NCBI GenBank assembly: GCA_003248755.1
Contig: QFQW01000120.1
Location: 1 to 7,379, forward strand
DNA: 7,379 nucleotides
DNA from: Chryseobacterium sp.
GTDB taxonomy: Bacteria; Bacteroidota; Bacteroidia; Flavobacteriales; Weeksellaceae
Direction of reading: 5' to 3'
In this document: positions 1-5,834 of the stretch, piece after piece
How positions within the stretch are numbered: position 1 is the first letter of the stretch
Layout of the letters: each line of letters begins with the position of its first letter
Translations under genes and position numbers: made by a program
Notes under the pieces: generated by a model
Seen by the model: only the letters and a program-made list of their open reading frames with translations
Database searches by the model: none
Told to the model about the DNA's origin: nothing

Positions 1-744
1 GTCTCCATCCGTGATAACGCCGACAATGGTTTCGTTTTCAATAACAACAGTGATCCCGTGTTTTGAACCACTTACTGATATGATAACATCTCTGATGCTT
101 GATTCCGGAGAAACTTCCGGCTTATTCTGAGAAACAAACTGTTCCACTTTTGCCGTCAGATTTTTACCAATACTTCCTCCAGGATGAAACTTTGCAAAAT
201 CAATATCTTTAAATCCGTTAAGTTCCATCAAACAAATCGCCAAAGCATCGCCAAGAGCCATTTGAACTGTTGTGGAACTTGTTGGTGCCAGTTTATTGGG
301 ACAGGCTTCTTTGTCAACGTGAGTATTTAAAATAATATCAGACGCTTTTCCAAGTTTACTTTCAGGATTTCCTGTCATGCCAATTAAAACCGAAGAATAA
401 TCCTTCAGAAAAGGCAAAAGATTAACAATTTCCGGAGAATTTCCAGAATATGAAATACACAAAACAATATCTTTTTTTTGAATAACTCCCAAATCTCCGT
501 GAATGGCTTCTGCAGCATGTAAAAATTGAGAAGGTGTTCCTGTAGAATTAAGCGTAGCAACAATTTTATTACCAACGTGTGCAGATTTTCCAATCCCGAC
601 AACAATCAACTTTCCTTTGGACTCGTTGATTGTCAAAACACTTTTGATAAAGCTGTCGTTTAATCTGTCTCGCAGTTTTTGTAATTCGTTTATTTCGATA
701 TCTAATGCCTGATGAGCATTGGAAATGATTTCTTTTGGATTCAA
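1..744 (-). CDS. kdsD: Arabinose-5-phosphate isomerase, KdsD/KpsF/GutQ family (3' end beyond the window)
   Basis: This cytoplasmic enzyme converts D-ribulose 5-phosphate to D-arabinose 5-phosphate, the first step of Kdo synthesis for lipopolysaccharide. 248 residues are visible; the family is about 320 long, so the rest of the CBS region is cut off at the left edge. The SIS domain spans about residues 30-175, with GIGKSAHVGNK (50-60), SYSGNSPEI (98-106), DKEACP (144-149), APTSSTT (153-159) and FHPGGSIGK (186-194). The four catalytic residues known from E. coli KdsD (K59, E111, E152, H193) are matched by K53, E105, E146 and H187 at a constant offset of six. A CBS domain begins near 205 and ends here at VITDGD. 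No ATG lies between the upstream in-frame stop and the conserved region, so a TTG at 744-742 is the likeliest start; an ATT or other rare start further up cannot be excluded. The gene is divergent from recQ. Family call is firm, start uncertain. Confidence 0.95.
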   Translation of the reverse strand, partial: MNPKEIISNAHQALDIEINELQKLRDRLNDSFIKSVLTINESKGKLIVVGIGKSAHVGNKIVATLNSTGTPSQFLHAAEAIHGDLGVIQKKDIVLCISYSGNSPEIVNLLPFLKDYSSVLIGMTGNPESKLGKASDIILNTHVDKEACPNKLAPTSSTTVQMALGDALAICLMELNGFKDIDFAKFHPGGSIGKNLTAKVEQFVSQNKPEVSPESSIRDVIISVSGSKHGITVVIENETIVGVITDGD

Positions 745-808
745 AACTTTTAAAAATGTTTGATTATTTTTTTAAATAATATTTATTTTGTATCTTCACG
801 CTAATAAT

Positions 809-876
809 TTTAACAAGGAATGAAGTTTTCGGGCTTCATTTTTTTATCCCGTAAAATCAAAAATTCTCTTGTTAAA
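809..876. other. Nested inverted repeat with pseudoknot potential (candidate structured RNA or attenuator)
   Basis: A perfect 9-bp outer inverted repeat (TTTAACAAG at 809-817 with CTTGTTAAA at 868-876) encloses a perfect 7-bp hairpin (AATGAAG 819-825, CTTCATT 834-840). The 8-nt loop TTTTCGGG (826-833) is itself complementary to CCCGTAAAA (848-856) apart from one bulged T, so the minimal CGGG/CCCG pairing gives an H-type pseudoknot nested in the outer stem. The symmetry means either strand could fold this way. On the plus strand the inner hairpin is followed by T839-T845, so it could also act as an intrinsic terminator. If kdsD is transcribed from the possible -7 box near 912-905, the element lies in its 5' leader. 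If recQ uses a -7 box near 888-895, the element lies upstream of the recQ start. I do not recognise a named RNA family. Confidence 0.5.
819..845 (+). terminator. Possible rho-independent terminator inside the kdsD-recQ spacer
   Basis: A 7-bp stem (819-825 with 834-840, two G-C pairs) with an 8-nt loop runs directly into seven T residues (839-845) on the plus strand. No annotated plus-strand gene lies upstream, so it could stop antisense transcription through kdsD, end a short RNA begun just upstream, or act as a transcription attenuator. On the minus strand the stem is followed by CCTTG, so it would not terminate in that direction. The same bases belong to the nested element at 809-876, and the terminator reading may be only part of the story. 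Confidence 0.4.
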
Positions 877-887
877 TCTTAGTCGTA

Positions 888-912
888 TAACTTTCAACAA
901 AATGCAAATTTA
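888..912. promoter_or_regulatory. Candidate divergent -7 boxes for recQ (+) and kdsD (-)
   Basis: On the plus strand TAACTTTC (888-895) resembles the Bacteroidota -7 consensus TAnnTTTG and would start recQ transcription about 30 nt before its ATG; a TTG at 869-871 is 16 bp upstream, which is short. On the minus strand TAAATTTG (912-905) matches TAnnTTTG exactly, but the nearest convincing TTG (complement of 938-940, inside recQ) is 25 bp away, which is long. Both are weak calls made by eye. Confidence 0.3.
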
Positions 913-930
913 GCAAACAATATCTTAAAG

Positions 931-3141
931 ATGGACACAAAAGACATCAACTTATCTGCGGAACTGAAAAAATATTTTGGCTTTTCTAAGTTCAAAGGAC
1001 AGCAGGAAAAGATTATCGCAACTCTTTTGGGGAACAATGATGTGTTTGTATTGATGCCGACAGGAGGTGGAAAATCTCTTTGTTATCAGTTGCCTGCACT
1101 TATTTCGGAAGGAACAGCGATTGTTGTCTCTCCTCTAATTGCATTAATGAAAAATCAGGTAGATGCCGTGAATGGGCTTTCGTCTGATGAAGGTGTAGCG
1201 CACGTTCTTAATTCATCGCTTAACAAGTCACAGACAAAACAAGTGATGGACGATATTACAGCCGGTAAAACCAAATTGTTGTATGTCGCTCCTGAATCTC
1301 TCATCAAAGAAGAATATCTTGAGTTTCTGAAAGCTGTTAAAATATCTTTTGTCGCAATTGATGAAGCACACTGTATCTCGGAATGGGGACACGACTTCCG
1401 TCCGGAATATAGGAATCTGAAAGGTATCATCGATAAAATTGCTGATGTTCCTGTAATTGCTTTAACAGCAACAGCAACGCCTAAGGTTCAAGACGATATT
1501 CAGAAAACTTTGGGAATGACGAATGCGACAGTTTTCAAAGAAAGTTTCAACAGAGCTAACTTATTCTATGAGATTCGTCCTAAAGTCAACGTGGATAAAG
1601 AAATTGTAAAATTCGTTAATCAATATAAAGGGAAATCGGGTATTGTCTATTGTCTCAGCCGAAGAAAAGTAGAGGAGTTTGCTCAGCTTCTGCAAGTCAA
1701 TGGAATCAATGCTTTGCCTTATCACGCTGGCCTTGACCAGAAAACCAGAGTTGCTAATCAGGACAAATTCTTGATGGAAGAGGTAGATGTGATTGTTGCA
1801 ACTATTGCTTTCGGGATGGGAATTGATAAACCTGACGTAAGATTTGTAATCCATTATGATATTCCAAAATCTTTGGAAAGCTACTATCAGGAAACAGGTA
1901 GAGCAGGAAGAGATGGTGGAGAAGGTTATTGCTTGGCTTTCTATGACCCAAAAGATATTGAGAAATTAGAAAAATTCTTAGCTCAAAAACCTGTTTCTGA
2001 AAGAGAAATCGGACTTCAATTACTGAATGAAGTGGTTGGTTATGCAGAAACATCGATGAGCAGAAGACACTATTTGCTTTATTATTTCGGGGAAAAATTT
2101 GACCCGATTAATGGTGAGGGCGCATCGATGTGTGATAACTCCCGAAATCCTCCAAAACTGAAAGATGCTGGTCAAGATTTGAAAAAAGTCTTGGAAATGA
2201 TTAAAACTTTGGGGGAAAAATTCAGGACCAAAGACTTAATTAATGTCATTGCAGGAAAAGAATCTGCAGTTACCAAATCATATAAATTAGAACAAACCCA
2301 GTTTTTTGGTTTTGGGAAAGAAGAAAGCGACAACTATTGGAAATCGATTATCAGACAAGCAACGGTCCAGGATTTCCTTAGAAAAGACATCGAAACTTAT
2401 GGTGTTCTGAAGGTTTCTGAAAAAGGAAATGATGTCATTACCGGAAAGCATAAAGAATCTTTTCTGATTGCCGAAGACAGAGAATATGACCTATCACAAA
2501 TCAAATCAAAATCTGACAGCGAGCAAGTCCAAGTTCAGGCCGGAAATGGGCTGGACCAGGTTCTTTTCAACCAACTGAAGGAACTCCGAAAAACTGTTGC
2601 GAAAAAACACGGAATTCCGCCTTACACGGTTTTTATGGACCCAAGTTTGGAAGATATGACGGTTCAGTATCCAATCACTGTTGAAGAAATTGCAAAGATT
2701 TTTGGTGTTGGTGAAGGAAAGGCTAGAAAATACGGAAAAGATTTTGCTGAGTTTATCAAAAAATATGTTGAAGAAAACGACATAGAAAGAACTCAGGATA
2801 TGGTTTTGAAGCAAGTTGCCAACAAATCCAGTCACAAGGTTTTTATCATTCAGAATACTGATAAAAAAATTGATTTAGAGGATATTGCAAAAGCAAAACA
2901 CTTATCAATGAGCGACTTGTTATCCGAGATGGAAAGTATTATCTATCAGGGAACAAAGCTCAATATCGATTATTATATTGATGAAAATTTTGATGAAGAT
3001 GTTGTGGATGATTTTATGGACTTTATGAAAAACTCCGAAAGTGACAGTATGAAAACGCTTCTTGCGGAGTACGGCGATGATTTGACGGATGATGAAGTGA
3101 GAATTCTTAGGATTAAATTCATAAGTGACGTTGCGAATTAA
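931..3141 (+). CDS. recQ: ATP-dependent DNA helicase RecQ
   Basis: RecQ is a 3'-5' superfamily 2 helicase acting in recombination and replication-fork repair in the cytoplasm. The protein has 736 residues, longer than the 609 of E. coli because of a C-terminal extension. Visible motifs: Walker A PTGGGKS (43-49), DEAH (144-147) in the IDEAHCISEWGHDFRPEYR block, LTATAT (178-183), the second RecA domain with YHAGL (264-268) and ATIAFGMGIDKPDVR, and motif VI QETGRAGRDG (320-329). The RQC region follows at about 370-520 and an HRDC domain at about 535-615 (IPPYTVF, ITVEEIAKIFGVGEGKARKYG). The last 115 residues are acidic and may hold the helix-turn-helix domain found at the end of many Bacteroidota RecQs. 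Oddity: of the four zinc cysteines of E. coli RecQ only one (C401) remains; the others align with S377, A398 and S404. The ATG at 931 lies just before the conserved N-terminus. It is followed 17 nt later by the antitoxin-like gene. Confidence 0.97.
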   Translation: MDTKDINLSAELKKYFGFSKFKGQQEKIIATLLGNNDVFVLMPTGGGKSLCYQLPALISEGTAIVVSPLIALMKNQVDAVNGLSSDEGVAHVLNSSLNKSQTKQVMDDITAGKTKLLYVAPESLIKEEYLEFLKAVKISFVAIDEAHCISEWGHDFRPEYRNLKGIIDKIADVPVIALTATATPKVQDDIQKTLGMTNATVFKESFNRANLFYEIRPKVNVDKEIVKFVNQYKGKSGIVYCLSRRKVEEFAQLLQVNGINALPYHAGLDQKTRVANQDKFLMEEVDVIVATIAFGMGIDKPDVRFVIHYDIPKSLESYYQETGRAGRDGGEGYCLAFYDPKDIEKLEKFLAQKPVSEREIGLQLLNEVVGYAETSMSRRHYLLYYFGEKFDPINGEGASMCDNSRNPPKLKDAGQDLKKVLEMIKTLGEKFRTKDLINVIAGKESAVTKSYKLEQTQFFGFGKEESDNYWKSIIRQATVQDFLRKDIETYGVLKVSEKGNDVITGKHKESFLIAEDREYDLSQIKSKSDSEQVQVQAGNGLDQVLFNQLKELRKTVAKKHGIPPYTVFMDPSLEDMTVQYPITVEEIAKIFGVGEGKARKYGKDFAEFIKKYVEENDIERTQDMVLKQVANKSSHKVFIIQNTDKKIDLEDIAKAKHLSMSDLLSEMESIIYQGTKLNIDYYIDENFDEDVVDDFMDFMKNSESDSMKTLLAEYGDDLTDDEVRILRIKFISDVAN

Positions 3142-3158
3142 CATTCAGTTTTGAAAGA

Positions 3159-3404
3159 ATGAACCAGGATTTTGACAAAAAAAAGATAGAACTTTTGCAA
3201 TGGATTGCCGATTTGCAAGATGAAAGTCTAATTTCAAAATTACTTGAAATTAAAAATAATTCTGGTGTTTCTTCAACTATTAATGCGGCAAAAGCAGAAT
3301 ATCTTGTTAAAGATGATTTTGAGGAACGATGGGCAAAAGGTTTAACTAAAGAAGAATCTATAGAAAGGACTAAAAGTAAAATTAGAGAGTGGTGGGGAAA
3401 ATAG
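3159..3404 (+). CDS. Small antitoxin-like protein of a type II toxin-antitoxin pair
   Basis: An 81-residue, highly charged protein. The N-terminal half is predicted helical and leucine/isoleucine-rich (IELLQWIADLQDESLISKLLEI), with a D/E-rich middle and a C-terminal stretch containing GLTKEESIERTK and ending EWWGK. That layout resembles short antitoxins or 'addiction module components' that flavobacteria often pair with RelE/ParE-type toxins. The resemblance is from memory, and no clear DNA-binding fold is visible. Its last 16 bases overlap the GTG start of the toxin gene, a spacing typical of antitoxin-toxin pairs, and it follows recQ by only 17 nt with no evident promoter, so it may be co-transcribed. 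The reading frame is intact although the downstream toxin is broken. The role is assigned mainly from context. Confidence 0.6.
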   Translation: MNQDFDKKKIELLQWIADLQDESLISKLLEIKNNSGVSSTINAAKAEYLVKDDFEERWAKGLTKEESIERTKSKIREWWGK

Positions 3405-3714
3405 TTATTTTCTCAGATGAAATTTCCGATCAGTTAAATAATATATCAATGATTCTATACAAAAATCAATACTTTGGTTTTTTAGAAGATGCTGATCGAT
3501 ATATTGAAAAGATTCACAATTATGTTTTAATAACATTGATAAGCCAATATCTAGATTTTCTCCCAAAAGCTTTCAAAAATTTGGAAAATTCTATTTGAAA
3601 TATAAAGCGAATCAAAACACAACTTGGTATATTTTTTTTGACAGAAAAGAGCAGCGTTTCTTAATAAATTACATTCTGAATAATCATACCGATGATTTTA
3701 CAGAACTCTTATAA
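3389..3714 (+). pseudogene. RelE/ParE-like toxin gene disrupted by a one-base frameshift
   Basis: The first frame opens with GTG (3389 or 3392) and gives 69 residues ending at a TGA at 3596-3598, soon after the sequence LPKAFKNLENS. The next frame immediately continues with a convincing C-terminus: KFYLKYKANQNTTWYIFFD followed by RKEQRFLINYILNNHT and ending at TAA 3712-3714. Tryptophan, tyrosine and the NNH near the end are typical of compact RelE/ParE-type toxins. Adding one A to the run at 3575-3579 restores a continuous 108-residue protein reading FKKFGKFYLKYK across the junction. The simplest view is a single-base deletion in an A-run; a sequencing error or phase variation by slippage are alternatives. 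The gene overlaps the antitoxin-like gene by 16 nt and its original stop sits one base before the glycosyltransferase start. Toxin family assignment is from recall of conserved residues, not from a search. Confidence 0.7.
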
Positions 3715-3715
3715 A

Positions 3716-4786
3716 ATGAAAAAATCAATCATTTTCATATTACCAGATTTGGAAACCGGAGGAGCGGAACGTATAGTAACTACAATAGCCAATCATCTTC
3801 CAAGAGACCGGTTTTCTCCGTCCATTCTTTTACTGAGAAGAGAGGGGGCTTATCTTGATTTTTTGAAATCTGATATTGAAATAATTGATATCCAAACCCC
3901 TAGAATCAGGAATTCTTTAAAGCCAATTCTTCTGGAAATCAAACGAAGAAAACCGGATATCGTATTTTCAGGTTTCGGAGAAGTGAATGCGTATCTTTCA
4001 TTATTTATTAAATTATTTCCGAAAACTAAATTCATAGCAAGGGAGACCAATGTCGTTTCTCAACATGTTACCAGAAAAGAAATCCGTTTTTTCTACAAAT
4101 TCTATAATGGATATGACAAAATCATTGCTCAGAGTAATGATATGGAGCATGACCTTGTTAAAAATTTTGGAATCAAGAAAAAGAAACTGGTGAAAATCAA
4201 TAATCCGGTTGATATAAATTTCATTGAAGAAAAACTGAATGAATCGGAACGGCCAATTGAGTTTTCTCATCAATACAAAAATGTAGTTGCAATTGGAAAT
4301 CTCTCTGCCAGAAAAGGGTTTGATAATCTTTTGAAAGTATTTTCAAGGCTTAAAAATCAGAATATTTTGCTCCATATTCTTGGCGATGGAAAAGATAAGG
4401 AAATGCTTTTGCAGATGAAAGAAATGCTGGGACTGGAGCACGTTATTTTTCACGGAAAGAAAAGTAATCCTTATCAATATCTCAAGTATGCCGATTTGTT
4501 TATTTTGTCCTCGCGTTACGAAGGTTTTCCCAATGTTCTTTTGGAAGCCGGAGCCTGCGGAATCTATTCTTTAGCAAATAATTGTCCGGGTGGAATTGAT
4601 GAAATTATCCTTGACCAAATCAATGGTGAAATAGCAAATATTGAAGATTATGATGCATTTGCTGAGAAAATAAAACATGCTGTTCACAAAAACAGTAACA
4701 AAGAGAACATCAAAGAATCTATCAAAAACAGGTTTTCCAAAGATATAATTCTGCAAAAATATGAAGACCTTCTTTGGAATATTTAA
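3716..4786 (+). CDS. Glycosyltransferase family 4 (GT-B fold), unknown acceptor
   Basis: A 356-residue retaining GT-B glycosyltransferase that should move a sugar from a nucleotide-sugar donor to a glycan or lipid-linked acceptor at the cytoplasmic face of the inner membrane. The N-terminal domain begins ILPDLETGGAERI (8-20), the hallmark glycine-rich start of this family. The C-terminal donor domain contains IGNLSARKGFDNL (193-205), ILGDG (221-225) and a canonical EX7E motif, E269 to E277, in YEGFPNVLLEAGACG, followed by NCPGGIDEI. I chose ATG 3716 because it precedes the conserved N-terminus; an in-frame ATG at 3692 would add eight residues and overlap the toxin end. The gene starts one base after the ancestral toxin stop and precedes the lipoprotein gene by 13 nt. 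No other capsule or LPS assembly gene is nearby, so donor and acceptor cannot be deduced; kdsD upstream is only a weak hint at LPS. Confidence 0.9.
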   Translation: MKKSIIFILPDLETGGAERIVTTIANHLPRDRFSPSILLLRREGAYLDFLKSDIEIIDIQTPRIRNSLKPILLEIKRRKPDIVFSGFGEVNAYLSLFIKLFPKTKFIARETNVVSQHVTRKEIRFFYKFYNGYDKIIAQSNDMEHDLVKNFGIKKKKLVKINNPVDINFIEEKLNESERPIEFSHQYKNVVAIGNLSARKGFDNLLKVFSRLKNQNILLHILGDGKDKEMLLQMKEMLGLEHVIFHGKKSNPYQYLKYADLFILSSRYEGFPNVLLEAGACGIYSLANNCPGGIDEIILDQINGEIANIEDYDAFAEKIKHAVHKNSNKENIKESIKNRFSKDIILQKYEDLLWNI

Positions 4787-4799
4787 AAATCAAATTGTG

Positions 4800-5252
4800 A
4801 TGAAAAACGTATTTATCTTTCTTTCAATCTTACTTTTAGTTGGCTGTAATTCGTCAGTAAAATCTGGAGATTCAGCGCTTAATGAAGAAGTTCCTTACAA
4901 AGTAGTGAAGAATTATTTCGTTAAAAATAATATCGATGCTACAATTGACAGTTCTAAGTTTGACACACAACAGGAGTTTGATAAAGTTTTCGGAATGGCA
5001 ACAACAATTGGAGAGAATGGAAAACCAACTCCAATTGATTTTTCTAAAGAATTTGTGGTCGCTCAAATTGAAGACCCTTCAACTCAAAGCATAGAACTGA
5101 AGCCTGTTTCAATAAGAAAAAACAGCAATATTCTTGAAATCAAATACAAAAGAATTGTTGGTGAAAATCAATCTTACACAACTCAAACTTCAATGATTCT
5201 GATTATTGATAGGAAATACGAAGGCGATGTTAATTTTGAAGAAGTTCAATAA
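4800..5252 (+). CDS. Lipoprotein with weak similarity to PrcB-like domains
   Basis: A 150-residue protein with a clear lipoprotein signal: Lys2, a hydrophobic core from residues 4 to 14, and a lipobox LVGC with the acylated cysteine at position 16. The residue after it is Asn and no acidic cluster follows, so the Bacteroidota surface-export signal is not obvious and the protein probably faces the periplasm. The mature part has a segment PIDFSKEFVVAQIED near 78-92 followed by short alternating strands (SIELKPVSI, ILEIKYKRI, SMILIIDRK), which recalls PrcB-type domains, but this is only a resemblance. ATG 4800 places the signal peptide at the N-terminus; an in-frame ATG at 4761 inside the glycosyltransferase would prepend 13 residues and is less likely. 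It is probably the last gene of the recQ-side run, just before the terminator at 5277-5298. Confidence 0.75.
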   Translation: MKNVFIFLSILLLVGCNSSVKSGDSALNEEVPYKVVKNYFVKNNIDATIDSSKFDTQQEFDKVFGMATTIGENGKPTPIDFSKEFVVAQIEDPSTQSIELKPVSIRKNSNILEIKYKRIVGENQSYTTQTSMILIIDRKYEGDVNFEEVQ

Positions 5253-5276
5253 TTATAGAAACTGAATAAAAAAAAA

Positions 5277-5298
5277 TCCTGAATCTCTTAATTCAGGA
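5277..5298. terminator. Bidirectional rho-independent terminator
   Basis: An 8-bp perfect stem, TCCTGAAT (5277-5284) with ATTCAGGA (5291-5298), has a 6-nt loop. On the plus strand it is followed by ATTTTTGTTTT and would end the recQ-to-lipoprotein run 25 nt after the lipoprotein stop. On the minus strand it is followed by nine T residues and would end the Nudix transcript. The right arm codes for the last three residues of the Nudix protein and its TAA lies in the loop, so the terminator is embedded in the gene end. Confidence 0.85.
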
Positions 5299-5704
5299 AT
5301 TTTTGTTTTGCTATGTCGAAAACGCGTTTATCAATTGGCAGTGGAAAAGGATTTTCACCTTCCAACGGAATCCATTCTGTTTTTTCGATACAAGGATCAA
5401 GAATCAATAAATCTTCCTCGTTTAGGATTTCAGCCAAATAATAAACCGTTAAAAGTTGTTCATTATCCCGGAATCTGGAAACCAAAAAATCATCTTGAGT
5501 ATAAAAATGTTCCTTGATCTCGATCTCAAGATTCAGTTCTTCCTGGAACTCTCTTTTTAGGCATTCTAAGGTGCTTTCTCCAAATTCCAATCCGCCTCCG
5601 GGTAATTTTAAAAGATGGTCTCCGGCATATTCCTCGTGCAGTGCGAGTACTTTGTTGTCTTTTATACAAAGCGCATACACACGAATGTTGATTTTGTCTA
5701 TCAT
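5288..5704 (-). CDS. Nudix hydrolase
   Basis: A 138-residue cytoplasmic hydrolase of nucleoside diphosphates linked to a further moiety; the substrate is unknown. The Nudix box occupies residues 37-59, with GGLEFGE, then seven residues, then REFQEEL, fitting GX5EX7REUXEEXGU including the metal-binding E52, E55 and E56. The usual glycine near the end of the box is replaced by Asn58. LPGGG (34-38) leads into the box and a strand with VYALCIKDNKVLAL precedes it, as is usual for single-domain members. The C-terminus has EWIPLEGENPFPLPIDKRVF, a common extension in small Nudix proteins. ATG at 5704 lies just before the first beta strand. The gene is convergent with the lipoprotein gene and divergent from the response regulator; a good promoter candidate lies at 5725-5754. 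Confidence 0.92.
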   Translation of the reverse strand: MIDKINIRVYALCIKDNKVLALHEEYAGDHLLKLPGGGLEFGESTLECLKREFQEELNLEIEIKEHFYTQDDFLVSRFRDNEQLLTVYYLAEILNEEDLLILDPCIEKTEWIPLEGENPFPLPIDKRVFDIAKQKFLN

Positions 5705-5724
5705 CAGTTATTGATTTCGAAATT

Positions 5725-5754
5725 TAAAGTTATGATTTTTTGTGGTAATGGCAA
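5725..5754 (-). promoter_or_regulatory. Candidate Bacteroidota-type promoter of the Nudix gene
   Basis: Read on the minus strand, TTG (complement of 5752-5754) is followed after 19 bp by TAACTTTA (complement of 5725-5732), close to the -33 TTG and -7 TAnnTTTG elements known for this phylum. Transcription would begin near 5719, about 15 nt before the ATG. The last base of the box is A rather than G. Confidence 0.5.
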
Positions 5755-5770
5755 GGCTATTTGAGACTTT

Positions 5771-5788
5771 ATACGCTTTTTTGCGTAT
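5771..5788. promoter_or_regulatory. Palindrome ATACGC-T6-GCGTAT, candidate operator
   Basis: A perfect 6-bp inverted repeat with a T6 spacer lies between the Nudix and response-regulator genes. It covers the presumed -33 TTG (5781-5783) of the response-regulator promoter, the place expected for a repressor or autoregulator. An alternative is a short hairpin in RNA, but no gene ends here, so a terminator is less likely. Which protein binds is not shown by the sequence; the adjacent LuxR-type regulator is the obvious candidate. Confidence 0.45.
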
Positions 5789-5812
5789 TTCAATAATTAA
5801 TTAATAACTTTA
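5781..5812 (+). promoter_or_regulatory. Candidate promoter of the response regulator / TPR operon
   Basis: TTG (5781-5783) and TAACTTTA (5805-5812) are separated by 21 bp, within the range accepted for Bacteroidota promoters. Transcription would start near 5819, about 16 nt before the ATG at 5835. The -7 box and its 3' flank (TAACTTTAAATTCG) are nearly identical to the mirrored minus-strand box of the Nudix gene. Confidence 0.45.
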
Positions 5813-5834
5813 AATTCGTTGTTTTATAGTAGTA

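Noticed and set aside
405..605. Minus-strand frame of 66 codons within kdsD
   Set aside because: It overlaps the firmly identified kdsD frame on the same strand and has low-complexity hydrophobic content without family features.
820..882. A 20-codon open frame starting at ATG 820 after AAGGA, possible leader peptide
   Set aside because: It lies entirely within the nested inverted repeat, its start codon is part of the hairpin stem, and its composition shows nothing specific; the AAGGA could be chance.
2506..3144. Minus-strand frames opposite the 3' half of recQ
   Set aside because: They are antisense to a well-supported gene, rich in Phe/Ile as expected from complementing an AT-rich coding strand, and show no recognisable motif.
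3692..3715. Upstream ATG start for the glycosyltransferase
   Set aside because: It would add eight residues before the conserved N-terminus and overlap the toxin end; ATG 3716 directly precedes MKKSIIFILPDL, the usual family start.
5308..5714. Plus-strand frames opposite the Nudix gene
   Set aside because: The minus-strand frame has a complete Nudix box and a terminator; the opposite frames have no family signature.
5771..5788. ATACGC-T6-GCGTAT read as a transcription terminator
   Set aside because: No gene ends nearby on either strand (the flanking genes diverge), the stem is only 6 bp, and the following T-run is short; an operator fits the position better.
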